A stretch of 64,000 bases of DNA from Cunninghamella blakesleeana (taxonomy: Eukaryota; Mucoromycota; Mucoromycetes; Mucorales; Cunninghamellaceae). This document shows, piece after piece, positions 11,719-27,051 of the stretch. The notes under the pieces were generated by a model. It had not been told where the DNA came from. It did not search any database and worked only from the letters and a program-made list of their open reading frames with translations. A program made the translations under genes and the position numbers. Numbering within the stretch: the stretch's first letter is position 1; every line of letters starts with the position of its first letter. The stretch is from assembly GCA_017871115.1 (NCBI GenBank), contig JAFCIZ010000002.1, positions 496,001 through 560,000 on the forward strand, read 5' to 3'.

Positions 11719-12980
11719 TTATGGTTCAAAGCCGCCAGGTACAGGAGATCTTGGTGCCTTGATGTCGGGTATAATATCCCACATTTGATTAGCAATTTTT
11801 AATTGTGAAGCCTTGGAAGTAGAAGGACGAATAGCTAAATATTTTCTACAAAAGATATTAACAGGTTCATCTTGACGCTGATGATCCTGATCATTCCCGC
11901 CATGTAAAACCAAACCTCCCGCTTCCTGTAAAACCACCAAACCAGCCGTGATATCCCATTCCCAACAACCAATTTCCCAATACACATCCGAACATCCTTT
12001 AGCTACTTGGCAGATATTTAAAGCAGCCGATCCAGTTGCACGTAAGCTATGTACTTCTTTTCCGTTTCCTCCATTTTTCCTTTGACGTACCAAAGTATTA
12101 AATGTCTCTATTTTTTTATCAATAACACCAAGGGAGCGATCCGAACCAGTTTCTATTGAAACCAAGCATTGTGATAAATCTGTTAATTCTGTAGGCGAGA
12201 ATAATGGTAAAGAGATGGTTTCATTTAAATATGCTCCCTGTCCCTTAGCTGCTGAATACAATTCATTTAATAGTGGGTTATAAACTACACCGACCACGGG
12301 AATTTTATTGATGGTTAAACCTATAGAGACGGCAACAAAAGGGTATCCGTGAACAAAATTCGTTGTACCATCTATGTAGTGATAATAATAATAATAATAA
12401 TAATATATGAGTATGCCAGCTTTTATATTGTTGAATTAATTAATCATATTTTATACTTTAGTTCAATACCTATAGGATCGACAATCCAAGTTGGATCGTT
12501 GGAAAACGAGAATTTTTCACCTGATGACATGGTTTCTTCACCTATAAATCTATCAAAAATAGTTAGTGGTAAATAAATAGATAAATAAAGTTTATACAAA
12601 CTATTTTTATATCCATCTTTTCCATATTTATATTTTACTTGTGAGAAGGATAAGTAGTTGATAGTTTTTCTTTAATGAATTTTTCTACAGCTTGGTCAGT
12701 TTCAGTTACCAAGTCGGAAGGGTTATCATATTTCAAAAGTATACTAGCATTTCCACCTTTCATTCTTTCTTCTAAAGCTACTTTGATAATAGCACCGGCT
12801 TCTTTAGCGAGTCCAATAGCAAACTCGAGATATTCTTTCAAAGTTTCTATAAATAAATAAATATACATATATATATATATGTATATATATATATTTAGTC
12901 CCGTGTTCTTTATTTTTACTATTATATTATTATAATACTGTTTATAGTAAGAGAGAATTATACATACCTTGATTATCCAT
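11719..12980 (-). CDS. Inositol monophosphatase (IMPase)
   Basis: Hydrolyses myo-inositol phosphates to free inositol; Mg-dependent and Li-sensitive in the family. Exons 12980-12968 (13 bases, coding MDNQ plus one base), 12846-12639, 12549-12470, 12371-11719; 317 aa. Motifs: SDLVTETDQAVEKFI, FIGEET (metal ligands), the join restoring DPIDGTTNFVHGYPF (family signature 1), and WEWDITAGLVVLQEAGG (signature 2). Length is slightly above the usual 260-290 aa because of a Lys/Gly/Asn loop (RQRKNGGNGKEVHSL) and a longer tail. All metal-binding residues are present. Confidence 0.94.
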
Positions 12981-13725
12981 GTTAAAAAATAAAACTCTAT
13001 GATGACAAGAAGAAAATTATATAAAAAAGAGAAAAAAATAATAAAGTGCCCTCATTTAAAAATTAAAGTTAAAAAATTGATTGGAACTGGTCTGGAATTA
13101 AAAAAGCAATCTCCCTTTCTATTCATTATATTACAATTCTACTCTTTTTCTCCTATATTATTTTATAGCCTTGTTTTATTATTTTTACCTTTTTATTTAG
13201 TTTTTTTAGTATATGTATAAAGGTTTTTTTTCTTGTTTTCCTATTTTTTATCATTTTATTAATGATAAATAAACGAATTTTTTTCTTTTTTTTTTTAAAA
13301 AAAAAGAGAGGTTGAGCCAATATATTCATTTACCTATTTTACATAATAAATAAATCAATATAATCAAGTAAAATGAACTGAAAATATAAACACAGCACCA
13401 ATGAAAATGATTAAAAGAAAGAGAGAGAGAAAAAAAAAAGCGAAAGAGCAAAAAAAGATAGATTATTATATAAAAGGGGTACTTTGATTATTTTTTATAG
13501 AAATATCAAAAAAAAAAAAAAAAGAGTGGTAGCTCATTTATGTGAGACGTCTTTAATCAAATATGGAAAGTTTATTTTTAAATACCTTTTTTTATATGAG
13601 GAGTTGTAAAATTTTCTTTTATTTTGATTTTAATTTTTTTTTTTCTTTCTTCTTCCCTCTCTTTTTCTTTCTCTCTCTCTCTCTCTCTCTCCCTCTACCC
13701 TTTTTTTTTTTAATATAAAAATATA
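12981..13725. other. Intergenic, divergent promoter region with (CT)n tract
   Basis: About 750 bases between divergent starts (IMPase and the secreted-stalk protein). Includes a perfect (CT)n run at about 13671-13691, 35-55 bases before the ATG at 13726. No convincing ORF. Confidence 0.5.
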
Positions 13726-14792
13726 ATGGCATCACTAAAAACGTTATTTATATTATTTTTAACTTTTTGTTTATTAATTAAAGCTGATTGGATCAACTTG
13801 GAAAAGAGAAGTAAGTTTATATATTTAAAATGATAATAAAAGTAAATATACATTTCTTTTTATGATAACCAACTAATCATTTTTTATTTTCATTGTTTTA
13901 TTTTAACAACCATTTCATCAATTTAATCAGTTCCCCAAGGTAAAATAAACAAATAGAGTCATATAGGATTAATATACCGGAAACAACTAAAAGTAATATA
14001 AATTTATTAATATATCATCTTATTTTCTATTTTTTAGCTGTAGGCCAACAACCAGGAACACCAGCACCTGGAAATTCAGGAGCACCACAACAAAGTGGGT
14101 CATCAGCAGCACCACCACCACAACAAAGTGGATCAGGCCAACCCCAATCTCAACCTCAACCTCAACCTAGCGGTAACAACACTGTCGCTCCACCTACCAA
14201 CAACAACGGCACTGCACCTGCAGGAAATAATACAGCCAATCCAGTTGCTGGCTTACCTACTTCAGCAAGTTATGGTGTTACAGTTCAAGTAGGTATGGCC
14301 AACTTTGTTTCTCCTACACCTAGCAAATCCGTTTCTCCTTTATATCGAGTAGATCCTAAAGAAAACGTCACCTTTGTATGGACTTATACCAATTTGTTAG
14401 TTCGACCTGCCAATTTAACCTTGGCCGCTGTAGGTCCACAATCAGCTACTTATACAATTGCAAGTTTAAATGGAGATGCTACTAGCTATGTATGGCAATT
14501 AAATACTTTCTTACCTACTTCACCTCTAATGAACGGGTATTATCAAATCCAATTGTATGATCAACGTGGTCCAACGGCTCCTCCATCTCCTGGTTGGTTA
14601 TTAGCTAATTCAAGATTAACTATTGCTTTTTATTCTCCTGAAAGTTATCAATCCATTGGAAATAGTAATTATTGTCCTACTTGTTTTTATAGTGCCGGCA
14701 AGACCTTGACTTCTTCGTTCGGTCCCTTAGGGGTTGCTTTTGGTATTGCTCTTGTCACTTCTGGTTTATTCATATATGGCTTGATTTATTAA
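13726..14792 (+). CDS. Secretory-pathway membrane protein with Pro/Gln stalk (DUF7137-like)
   Basis: Exons 13726-13810, 13931-13939 (only 9 bases) and 14038-14792; 282 aa. Signal peptide MASLKTLFILFLTFCLLIKA, then a Lys-Arg site (LEKR), a low-complexity stalk rich in Pro, Gln, Ser, Gly and Asn, and a globular domain from about residue 115 (VGMANFVSPTPSKSVSPLYR, KENVTFVWTYTNLLVRPANL, YYQIQLYDQRGPTAPPSPGW, NSRLTIAFYSPESYQ). A C-terminal hydrophobic segment (PLGVAFGIALVTSGLFIYGL) is either a membrane anchor or a GPI signal. The globular part resembles a fungal domain of unknown function (DUF7137, from memory, tentative). Cell-surface or ER/Golgi location is likely; function unknown. Confidence 0.82.
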
Positions 14793-15395
14793 AATATATA
14801 TAAATATATATAAATATATATATATTTATTATTATTAAAAATATATAAATGCATACATTTATATTTATTCTATAATTATTATTACTCTTTTTCTTTTTCT
14901 TTTCCTTTTAAAAAAGAAAAATAGAAAAAAAAAAAATATTTCATCCATACCATTGATTTATATAACATAATATTCATGTAAAGTCTTTCTCTTTTTCTTT
15001 ATTTTTTAACTCTCTTGTTTTGCATTTATAATTTTTTTTTTTTTTTGTACGTCTTCTTTTTTTTATTTTTATTCAATTTTAAATTTATCATCAATATATA
15101 TATATTACTTTTCTTTAAATAAATTAGTGAACGAATGTTTTAGACCTCATTTTTTAAAATCAATATAAAGATAATTTGTATAAAATGTCACTTTGAATAC
15201 CTTTTCATTATAACTTTAATTGGTCAAGCAGGTTTTCAGTCCCCGCCGAGTTTTATTTATATTTTTAATTAGGGAGGGTTCAATTTTTTTTTTCTACCGC
15301 TTTCTTTCCACACTTTTTTTTTTTTTATAAAAAACAATTTGAACCACGTTACTTTTATTTTACTAATTTAAATAATAATAATAATAATAATAATA
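14793..15395. other. Intergenic between tandem + strand genes
   Basis: About 600 bases. TA-rich 3' flank, then T-rich stretches, ending with (AAT)n at 15372-15395 abutting the next ATG. No ORF or RNA gene seen. Confidence 0.5.
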
Positions 15396-18309
15396 ATGCA
15401 ATTTACAACAGAAGACGATACTCTTGACTTTGGAGAATTCGATAATATGGATCCTGAAGAATTCAAAAATATTGATGGCCAAGACTTTGGTGAAGAATTA
15501 TTAACTGATTTAGATAAAGAATTGGGTATTGAAGAAACTTCTCCAATTACAACAACTTCTTCTTCAGCGGCTGTTACCGTTAATGATGAATCTAAAAATG
15601 ATGATAAACTAAATTCTTCAACTTCTTCAGCACCAACAACAACAACTGAAATCAAAAAGATGGATAAAAATAAAGAAAAAGAACCTGTTGCCAATGATAA
15701 AAATGTAAAACCTTCCACTCAATCTACTGGTTCAACAACAACTACTACGGCGACCTCAAAATCTGTAAATAATAATATCACTAATAATAATAATAATCAA
15801 CAATCAAAAACATCAACTAAAGCTAAATCAGCTACACAATATAATAACACTAATAATATGCAAAGATACAATCAACCCAATCGAAACTATATGTATAATC
15901 AGTATGGTGTTCCTTTTAATCCTTATAATATTTTACCTAATGGACTTCCTTACAATCAAGGCTTTATAAAGTATGTCAACGTAACAGGATAAATAACTTT
16001 TTATTAAAAAAAATAACAATAATAATATGATAATGGGATATGTATTATTTTCTTTACTATTTTCTTTTTTATCTTTACCTTTTTGCACATGAAAAAAAAA
16101 AGGTCTGGTAATACTTGATATTATTGATCTTTTTTTTCTTTTCTTTATTGATTATTTTTCTCTTTTACCCCCCCCTTTTCTCTTCTTTTTTCATTATTTG
16201 CCCCATTTCTATATTGTTTACATTATATATTGCCTGATACTTGTATCACAAATGATCGATCGGGTTGATTATAACTAGTATACCATTTTCTTCCTATATA
16301 TTATATAGTATTTGGTGCTCATAATTCTTTATCCTGTTCTTTACATCTTTAGTATTTACATTTTTATGTTTTATATACTTTTTATACACTCATTTACTTG
16401 TTTTAAAAAAAGTTAATATCAACCTCTTGTAGAAAAAAAAAAAAAAAGATTACTGTGACAAAACAAAACAAAAAAAAAACAAAAAAAAAAAAAATAACAA
16501 GAACAAAAAAAATTATAAAAAAAAGAAGAAAAAGAAAAAGAAAAAAATGATGTATAAAAAAAAGAAAAGAATAAGAAAAAAAAGAAAAGAATAAGAAAAA
16601 AAAGAAAAGAAAAAAAGGTTGAAAAGGTTGAAAGGGAAATGTAAAGGGAATAATACAAGGCTGATGAAAGAAAAAAAAAAATAGGACTATATATAAAAAA
16701 AAGTGACTAATCTCTAACTTTCTACTATTATTTTCTATATTATTATTTTATTTTTTCTAGTGGTATGCCAATGAATGGAATGCAAACAATGGCCTATAAT
16801 ATGAATGGTAATATGAATATGAACATGAATACTAATATGAATGCTATGCAACCACGACGCATACACATTAATCCAAAGTTTGCTGGCGCACGTCCTCCTC
16901 AGATTCCAAATACCATTAACCAATCTTCCAATGCCAACGGATCTCTAAATAATAATAATAATAACAAGAGTCAACCTTCAAACATTAATCAAGCATCCAA
17001 TCCTTCGGTCAAACGATCTTCTAATGAAGCCTTCACAAACAATAATGAATCTAATGATAGAGATCAAAAACAACGTAAAACTAATAATCACACTCATGCT
17101 TCCTCATCTACATCTTCACCAAGACACTCATCTTCATCATCACAGATCAAATCATCATCACCCTCTACAACTGAATCCACTCGTATTAATGATTCTGTTA
17201 GAGACACTAAAGAAAATAGGTCACACCGTCAACAATTATCAGAACAACGACATACATCTACCACTGGTAGAGGCCGTGATATAGCAGGAGCCGCTATTGA
17301 AGCTCGAGAAAAACGAAGAGAATTTTTAAAAACTGAACGTGAAACTCTTGAAAGAGGAGAAGATGTAAGCAATAATAATAATAATAATAATAATATATGA
17401 ATGTATATATATAAAATGCAAGGGTATTAATATATATATATATATATGTTTTTATTATTTAGTATAAAGTCCCAACATATAATCCTCTTGGAGTTCGAAA
17501 TTCTGGTGTTAAACCAATCCCATTCACTAAAACTAGCATGTTTTCAATTAGAGGTGCAGCTTTAGCTGCAGCAGAATCTATTTCTCCATCTACTAAAGAC
17601 AACAACAGTAATGTTAATAGATCAAATCAATATTTAGATACTCGCCATGGAAACCCACTTGGAGTTCAGCATAATAACTCATCCAACAATAGAATTACAA
17701 AGAATAAAGTACCTATTCAACAGCGTTTAGGAAATATGAACGGAAGTGCAAGTGGAAATGGAAATGAAAGTAATAAAAATAAAAATAATCACCCAACTTC
17801 ATCTCCTCAAAGAAATAATAACAATGGTGCTTCTAATCCTATCCCTATTTCTACAAATGGAAAATCATCAAAATTAAAAATTAACTATATTGCCAATGAC
17901 GTGAATGATGCTAATATTAGAGCTATGGAATACGGTTCCGGCATTAAGGTAAATAAATAATAACACTAACACTAATAAATAGACTTGCACATATATAACA
18001 TACATATAGTTGAAAATGCTAATGTTTCTTCCTCTCTTCCTCTTTTTCCTCATTTAGTATATTAAGTTTAATCGTGAAAAAGAAACTGCTATTGCCGAGT
18101 TTAACTCAATCGATAATGCTGTTAATTTCCGTAGAAAGCATAATAGGTAAATAAACATACTATATAAAATTAAAAATATACTAAATAATATTATATGTTG
18201 AAAGATTTCATTAACCTTTTTACACTTATTATATATATAATTATTTCTTAATAGATCTCTTCTCTCTGGTAAACATATCTCTATTAGCTTCTGCACAGGT
18301 TCAGATTAA
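15396..18309 (+). CDS. Asn-rich protein with C-terminal RRM-like RNA-binding domain
   Basis: Exons 15396-15970, 16761-17364, 17463-17948, 18058-18146, 18255-18309 join in phase to 602 aa. The first intron (790 bases) is much longer than the usual ~100. The N-terminus is acidic (DDTLDFGEFDNMDPEEFKNI). The middle is disordered, rich in Asn, Ser and Met-Asn repeats, with charged AAIEAREKRREFLKTERETL. The C-terminal ~75 aa has the beta-alpha-beta pattern of an RRM: KLKINYIANDVNDANIRAME, then GIKYIKFNREKETAIAEFNS, DNAVNFRRKHNRSLLSGKHI and SISF. The canonical RNP1 aromatics are weak. Probably an mRNA-binding protein prone to condensate formation; the orthologue was not recognised. Confidence 0.75.
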
Positions 18310-18773
18310 ACTTTATTCTTTTTTTTCTCTTTTTTCAATATTAAACTCAAGATTTAAAACTTAACTGTTTGTCCCAAGAAATATTTACAAATCTTTATTA
18401 CTCTAATCATTGTTTTATCCTTTTTTAACTTGATTACAATTGTTTAAAAAACTATAGTTTGTTTCAAAATTTATTATATTCACCATTATATTCTTTTTTT
18501 TTAAAAAAAATAAAATAAAAAATAAAAGTCATCATTATCAACATTTTATCATTTTTTTAAAAATTAGCATTTTCATGAATAAATAAAGTTGTTATTATTT
18601 TTATTATCATTATTAATATTCTTTTCCATTTTTTTCCAAGTATTAGATATATTTCAATTTTTAATAAAAAAAATATGAAATTTGTATGTAATAATGCCTA
18701 ATTTTTATATTTATTTTTCATTTATATTATATACTAATTATGATAATATATATATTTCTTTGGTATGATCCTT
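18310..18773. other. Intergenic between convergent genes
   Basis: About 460 bases of AT-rich 3' flanks between the RRM gene (+) and MPDU1 (-). Nothing else identified. Confidence 0.5.
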
Positions 18774-19505
18774 TTATTCTGTTTTCTTTTTTGATGATTT
18801 ATTTCCCCAGTAAAGAACCACTTGTAATACCAATATAAAGTTGAATAACGTAGCTAATAAAGCACCGGTCAACATTAAAATATCATCTAATTCTGTCCAA
18901 GTTGTAAAAACGCGAGCAGTACTACCTAAAAAGTAATTCATGACAGCAAACACTGATAATTGACCTGTTGATTTATTTTGATAGTTGGCCCAAATTTGAG
19001 GAACTTTACTGGCAAGACTGAGTGGGATGGTAGAAACATATAAAGTAGCCATCAAGGAAGAAGGAACTATATCATTTTGTTGTAAACCATAAAAGAGTGC
19101 ACCGAAAATAAGAAGCAAAGGTAAGACAGATACTGTTTTTTGACTGTAAACCAAAATTAAACTAGCAATGATGATGTTTTGAAGATTAATAAAAAAGATT
19201 TCACCAAAAGTACTGAAAGGATTTTGTTGACGTATATTATAAGCTAATGTGATTGTATAAGATAAAGATTCTATAAGGTAAGATAAAAGCGATAAGCCTT
19301 GTGCAGAGCCATGAGATACAATAGTCAAAATTTGTGGAATCTTTACAATAGCCCCTCCTAATACAATCCCAAGACCCAATCCTTTAGATACGGTGTATTT
19401 TATACAGGCAACATCTTTATAATTGATATCTTCTATCAATGATGCGTAGCACGTTTCTCCAATAATAGCTGTGATAGGTTGACGGATAAATGGTGGCAAT
19501 ATCAT
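18774..19505 (-). CDS. Mannose-P-dolichol utilization defect 1 (MPDU1/Lec35) protein
   Basis: Intronless, 243 aa, polytopic ER membrane protein of the PQ-loop family. It is needed for use of mannose- and glucose-phosphate-dolichol in N-glycan, GPI and O-mannose synthesis. Two PQ-loop signatures are visible: VLGGAIVKIPQILTIVSHGS (about residues 51-70) and SLASKVPQIWANYQNKSTGQ (about 162-181). About seven hydrophobic segments follow the family pattern. The C-terminus ends KKTE, a good KKXX ER-retrieval signal. Length matches the animal protein (247 aa). One of the few single-exon genes here. Confidence 0.93.
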   Translation of the reverse strand: MILPPFIRQPITAIIGETCYASLIEDINYKDVACIKYTVSKGLGLGIVLGGAIVKIPQILTIVSHGSAQGLSLLSYLIESLSYTITLAYNIRQQNPFSTFGEIFFINLQNIIIASLILVYSQKTVSVLPLLLIFGALFYGLQQNDIVPSSLMATLYVSTIPLSLASKVPQIWANYQNKSTGQLSVFAVMNYFLGSTARVFTTWTELDDILMLTGALLATLFNFILVLQVVLYWGNKSSKKKTE

Positions 19506-19994
19506 TATTTTAATAAACGTATATATATATATATGTGTGTGTGTGTGTATGTGTAAATATATTTTTTAAAAAAAAAATGAAAGAAAAAAAGAAGTGAGCT
19601 TCATTGATCACAAAAATTTATAAAAAAAGCGGCGTTTAAAATTGTTTTTTTAAAGGCTATTTATTTTATATGCTAAAAATTCAAATAATTATGTAGTTAA
19701 TAAGTTTATTTATTTATTTTGGTTAAAATGAAATAAAAATTATATATGAATAAAGTATAAAAATAAATAAATATAATAAATATATATATATATACTAGTA
19801 TCATAAATGCAATTGTTTTTTTGTTTTTTTTAATAGTAAAAAATGATAATAAAAAATATTAAATAATAATATAAAGAATCTATATGAGTATATATACAAA
19901 AGAAAAGGAAAAAAGATAAAATAATAATTAATTCATTCTTATCTTTTTATCCTGTTTGTTTTTCCTATTCTTTTTTTTTAATGTATTTTGTTTT
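19506..19994. other. Intergenic between tandem - strand genes
   Basis: About 490 bases between the MPDU1 start and the CTP synthase stop. Contains short TA and TG runs near 19520-19550 and AT-rich flanks. No ORF. Confidence 0.5.
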
Positions 19995-21983
<1,989 letters not shown>

Positions 21984-24583
21984 TATGTTTTTTTTTATAT
22001 AAGAAATGGTTTTGTTTAATTAAAATAAAATGCAATAATACAAAAAAATAATATGAAGAATGAAATTTATAGTACAAAAAGTAGGGTGCCTTTCAATAAA
22101 AGAAAAGAAAGGAAAGAGTTTTTTTCTTTTGCAAAAAAAATTTAAATTTTATAGTTGCGGAAAAAAAAAAATTCGGTGACTTTTGGTGGCTTGATATAAA
22201 GGAGTTCAAAAAAAATTTTAAGTTAGCGGATAAAATATATTTTTTTTACAGCATAAAAATCATCTAAAACACGTGGTTGATAATACTACTCTAACATATA
22301 TGTTATGATATTCGAGAGTTTATGTATATATATTAAATTAGTTTGATCTATAATATTATACTTGAAAGGAGCCTTCTGTTGATATTATCATCACAGCTAA
22401 ATAAAACCATTACATATGCAAAAGTAAAGCATTGGCTCCAAAAACTAGAAAATGGCAGAACCAGAATATATACTATACCTTTTTATACCTTTTTATTTTC
22501 CTCTATTTATTTTTTTTGAATAAATAAAAAAAAAAAAATATAATGAACAACATTTGATTGATATATATCAGTAAAGCTGATTTTGATCACTGGCTATTTT
22601 TAAATTTTACTTTTAAAATTTAAGGGTTTTGCTAGATAACGCCATAGTTTTTTTTTTTTTTCGACCCTATAGTAGAGAACCGTAGTATTTTAAAAAAGAG
22701 TAGTAAAAGAGAAAAGAGAGTGATAGAAAGACATTGTACAAATTTTTAAACTTTTCAATTTTGTCGTAAGAAATAATAATGTATTTGTTTTTTAGAAATA
22801 TATATTTTATATATAATTTTGACATTTACATACATATTTCTATCATTCGTTTTTCTTTTTTTAATCCACTCGTTTTTTCTTTTTTCTTTTTTCTTTTTTT
22901 TGTTATACTATTAGAAAATATGATAAGTAAAATAAAACTTATATGAAAATAATAAAAAAATAACCTGCTGTTGAGATTTCATTCCATATCATTAAACTAT
23001 CATTAAAGTGGTATATGCGTTATATATATAAAAACTCACCTGTAAGGAAGAATATGACACTATTAAAACTTGTTGCTCTTCATTAAAGGTACTATTTACA
23101 AAGAGTAGTCGGCTACGGTAGAGCATTAAAAAAAGATTGGATATTATACTCTAATATCAAAAGAGTAAATAAATATAAAAGAAAGTATAAAAGGAATCTA
23201 TCTTGAAGAGTGAATAAAAAAGGATATCTTAAAAAAACAATATTTAAAATAAATAAAAATCTAGAATCTTAAATAAAAAAAGACTAGAAACTTTAATGAT
23301 AAAAAACTAAGAACTTAAATAATAAAGAAAGGACCAACTTTAATAAAAAAAATCAGTAATTAAAGTAAAAATCCATTATGAATCTTAAAAAAGTAGCCGA
23401 GAAGTCAAAAAGAACTACTGACAGGAATGAAAGATAAACTAGAAATCAAAAAAAGATTACCCCGAACCATAAAGGGCAGGATCGTTGTAGGTAATAGAAG
23501 GTTATCTGTAGAGATAAAGAATAAAAATCTGGTATCAGTACTTAGTAAGAAAAATCAGGAATGAGAAGCCGTAAAAGCTCAACCGAGATTCATAAATAAG
23601 AACTAGTAAATAAATCTATTCTATTAATTCAATAAGACGTATTTTTAGGCTAGATTCAATATATGGCAATATGTATATAATAAAAATAATATTTTTAGCA
23701 CAAAGAAAAAATGTACTTAATTTTTTTAAAAAGTACAGCTAGGAATATGCATTTATAATAAAAGAAAAATGTGTACAAAAGAGTAACAATTAAAAATTAA
23801 TTTTTATAAAATAAATAAGCCGAAAAGCATTTCATTTTTTTTATTTGTTTACTTATTCAAGACATCACATACGAATTAGTTACTAGAAACCCCACAAAAA
23901 AAATTATAAACTATCGTTAATAGTTTTCCTTTTATGGTAATCCAACAAATTCTATAGTATGCATGCAGCAAAACTCAGTATTAATGATAATTTTATAGGT
24001 GTTTGATTGAGTGATCATGAAATTTTAATGTATTTTAGTCTAGTGTATAATTGTTTTTTTAAAAAAATAAAATAAAGTAAAATGAGTACCTATAAGATGA
24101 CATTACGTAATAAAAATATATATATTTAGATGGATGATATTTATACATTGCAGTGGATACATACATACCTAGTATGCTACTTATTTGTAAACTGGTAAAA
24201 ACATCAAGGTAAGGAAGATAGCACAGTAAACTTCGAGAAAAATAATCTGTATATATGCATTATTTCAAATTTTTATTATTCCATAATAATATTATTCTTG
24301 TTATTATATTTTATCTGGCAGATGAAATATTAAAATTTCAATTAAGGTATTAAAAGCTATTAATGAAAAGATTCGCTTTTCTATTTTATTGCTTACTAGT
24401 ATTTCATTATATAAAAAAAAAAACATTGATATAAATCCAAGTATTTTTTATAACCTAAATTTATCTTGACCATGTATATATGTATATATATATTCTTTTT
24501 TTTTTTTTTACTTTTATTTAATATAAGGGATAATGAAAAAAAATATGTATATATGTACGTAATATATTTATCTATTTTAATAT
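21984..24583. other. Long intergenic region without recognisable gene
   Basis: About 2.6 kb upstream of CTP synthase and downstream of the sugar transporter (both on -). Very AT-rich, with A-tract-rich stretches around 23200-23600. I found no frame with family-like protein, no tRNA pattern and no large repeat. It is unusually long for this window (most gaps are 250-800 bases), so it may hide an unknown non-coding RNA, a decayed element or a gene with very short exons. Confidence 0.4.
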
Positions 24584-26314
24584 TTATTTTGCAAGACGTT
24601 CTTGATATCTAACCCAACCGTAATAAGAAGAACCGAATAATGCTAACAAGATACCCAAAGCATTCTATATATTATGAAATTTAAAAACAAAATGATTAAA
24701 AAAAAGTGAGAAAATAAATAAATATATAAATATGAATGTATGTTTTAATTAAACTTACCAAACCAGAAATTGGATTTTGGAAAATCATAGCAGCAAGAAT
24801 AGTTTGAACACAGGCCTAATGAATAATAATAATAAAATAAAAATGAATAAATTTGATTTATTCATCTATATATATAATTTAAATTGATTATATGTATTAC
24901 CTTTGCAGTTCCACAAATAGTATTTGTTAAAGCAGAAGTGTACTTGACCTGCAAGAACATGGCGATATTAATACCAAAACCTGTAATACCTGTGATAGTC
25001 TATAATAATAACAAAAATGAATATACAAGTCATGTTAATGAACCGAGGTTTTTCTTTTGTTTAAAAAAAAGGACTATTCTTAATATATATATATAATTAC
25101 CATTAAAATCCAAAAGTTCAATCTATACATCACTTCCATACTATTAGCAAACATTTCAGAAAATTCACCAGAAATGACAACAAGAGGGAAGAGGAATAAA
25201 ATAGCTAAGGTGGTATTATAATGTAATAATTTCCTATTTATATAATAAATAATAAAAAAAGATAAGCCATCATTCTTGTAAAAAACTATCATTACTCAAT
25301 TATTTATTTTATTCTCTCTCTCTCTCTCTCTTTCTCAGTATATATATATTCTTACCATTGGTTATTATCAACAGCTGATAAAGTTTTTTGAACGTAAATA
25401 CCATATAAGGCAACAAAAGCAGAAGAACCAACACCATAAATGACACCAGCCCATGAAAAGTTAATTTCACCATAAGATCCAATAGCAAAACCAAGGAAAA
25501 CAATACCACAAGCAATTAAAGCAGGAGCAGAAGTAGTTTTACCAAGGATCAAGTAAGTGAATAAAATGGTAAAATTGATAGATAATGATCGAGCAACCTA
25601 AAATCAATATAGATATATTAATATATCTATATCTCTTCTTTCCCAACTCTGTTTTATTTTTTATACAATCTTTCTTTTAATATTATATATATATATATAT
25701 ACCTGATAGAATGTCACTTCAACGTATTTTAAACAGAGATTATTTAAAGCAAGCATCATAACATATACAAAAGTCAAAGGAGCAACTTTTTTAGCAACGT
25801 TGGTATCGAATTCAAAAGGAGGGATAATACTGAACATAACGTATCTATTTTAATATTATTATTATTATTATTATTTTTTTTAAAAAAAAAGTAAATATAA
25901 AGACCCTACTATTTTGATTCTTCTTTTTTTATTATATCTTCTCTTATTTCTTTTTATTTGATTTTGTATACATGATGATACAAAAGATGATGACAACTAT
26001 ATATGTATATATTTATACAACACTTACGATTTACCAAGGTGAGCCCAAACGAGTAATAAAACTAAAGCAACTACTAATTGATACCAGGTAACGAATAAAG
26101 CATAAGGGAAATCAGAACCACTCATGATGATTTTATTAAGAAAGACAACGGATAAGGAGATGGCGAAATAAAAACCAATAACGGCAACAATTAATGATAT
26201 GCTATTTTGTTTTTCTGCTTGAACAGCAGGTGGTGGTAAGAAAGGTTCTTGACTATCATCTTCTCCATCTTGTCTAGTTAATACAATATTATCATCTCTT
26301 TTATATCCAGCCAT
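24584..26314 (-). CDS. GDP-fucose-type nucleotide-sugar transporter (SLC35C-like)
   Basis: Golgi/ER nucleotide-sugar antiporter. Seven exons: 26314-26028, 25844-25703, 25597-25356, 25233-25101, 24999-24901, 24815-24759, 24664-24584; 346 aa. About ten hydrophobic helices, starting with IGFYFAISLSVVFLNKIIMS. TPT-family landmarks: PLTFVYVMMLALNNLCLKYV, VTFYQVARSLSINFTILFTY, and LTNTICGTAKACVQTILAAM, close to the ISGTAKA..QT segment of GDP-fucose transporters. The tail ends RYQERLAK. Fucose is a known cell-wall sugar in Mucoromycota, which fits. GDP-mannose or another substrate cannot be excluded from sequence alone. Confidence 0.85.
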
Positions 26315-26851
26315 TGTATAATATTGATGGTATCTATGTATATATATTTATATATATATTTTTTTTTAAAAAAAAAGTTTAAAAAAGAGAAAGAGAAGTG
26401 AAAAGAGAGGTTTTTTAAAAATAAAAGGGCTAAAAATAAAAATTTGAAAAAAAATTTATTTCATATCATTTTTTAGCCAATGGTCGATCCCTAATTGACT
26501 ATAAATTTAAATTTAAATTCAGTTTACGCCTTTTTCTGACCATAGATCAATTAAGTAGTATTAAAATGGGAAAAAGCTGGTGTAAATAATATAGGATGAT
26601 ATTTTTATATTCTTATTCTACTTGTTAAGATTAATTATAATTGTTATTATGATTATTATTATGATTATAAGTTTCTTTAGAATTAATATATATAGATATA
26701 GAAATATACACAAATATATTTACTGATGTTTAATAAATATAATAGTAATAATAGATGTATTTATATTTTTCACTAAAAAAAGGATTTTATATAAAAAAAG
26801 AATTTAAATATAAAAAAAGAATAGGATGATTACTATATTTGTCTTTATCAG

Positions 26852-26894
<43 letters not shown>

Positions 26895-27051
26895 GAATAA
26901 CAAGTATAAAACATCATAAATAAGAAAACGGTTAAAATGGTTATCAAATGATTATCTAGAAGGTTTTAAATATATTTATATCGTTTATATATATACAGTA
27001 ATAGTATTTAAATATACTATTAAATAAAAAAAATAAAATAAAATAATAATA
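26315..27051. other. Intergenic, transporter promoter side
   Basis: AT-rich DNA upstream of the transporter start. Contains a (TA)n run of about 35 bases at 26855-26888. No gene recognised. Confidence 0.5.

Noticed and set aside
16419..16658. Phe/Ser-rich minus-strand frame in the first intron of the RRM gene
   Set aside because: Arises from A-rich intron sequence; no family resemblance.
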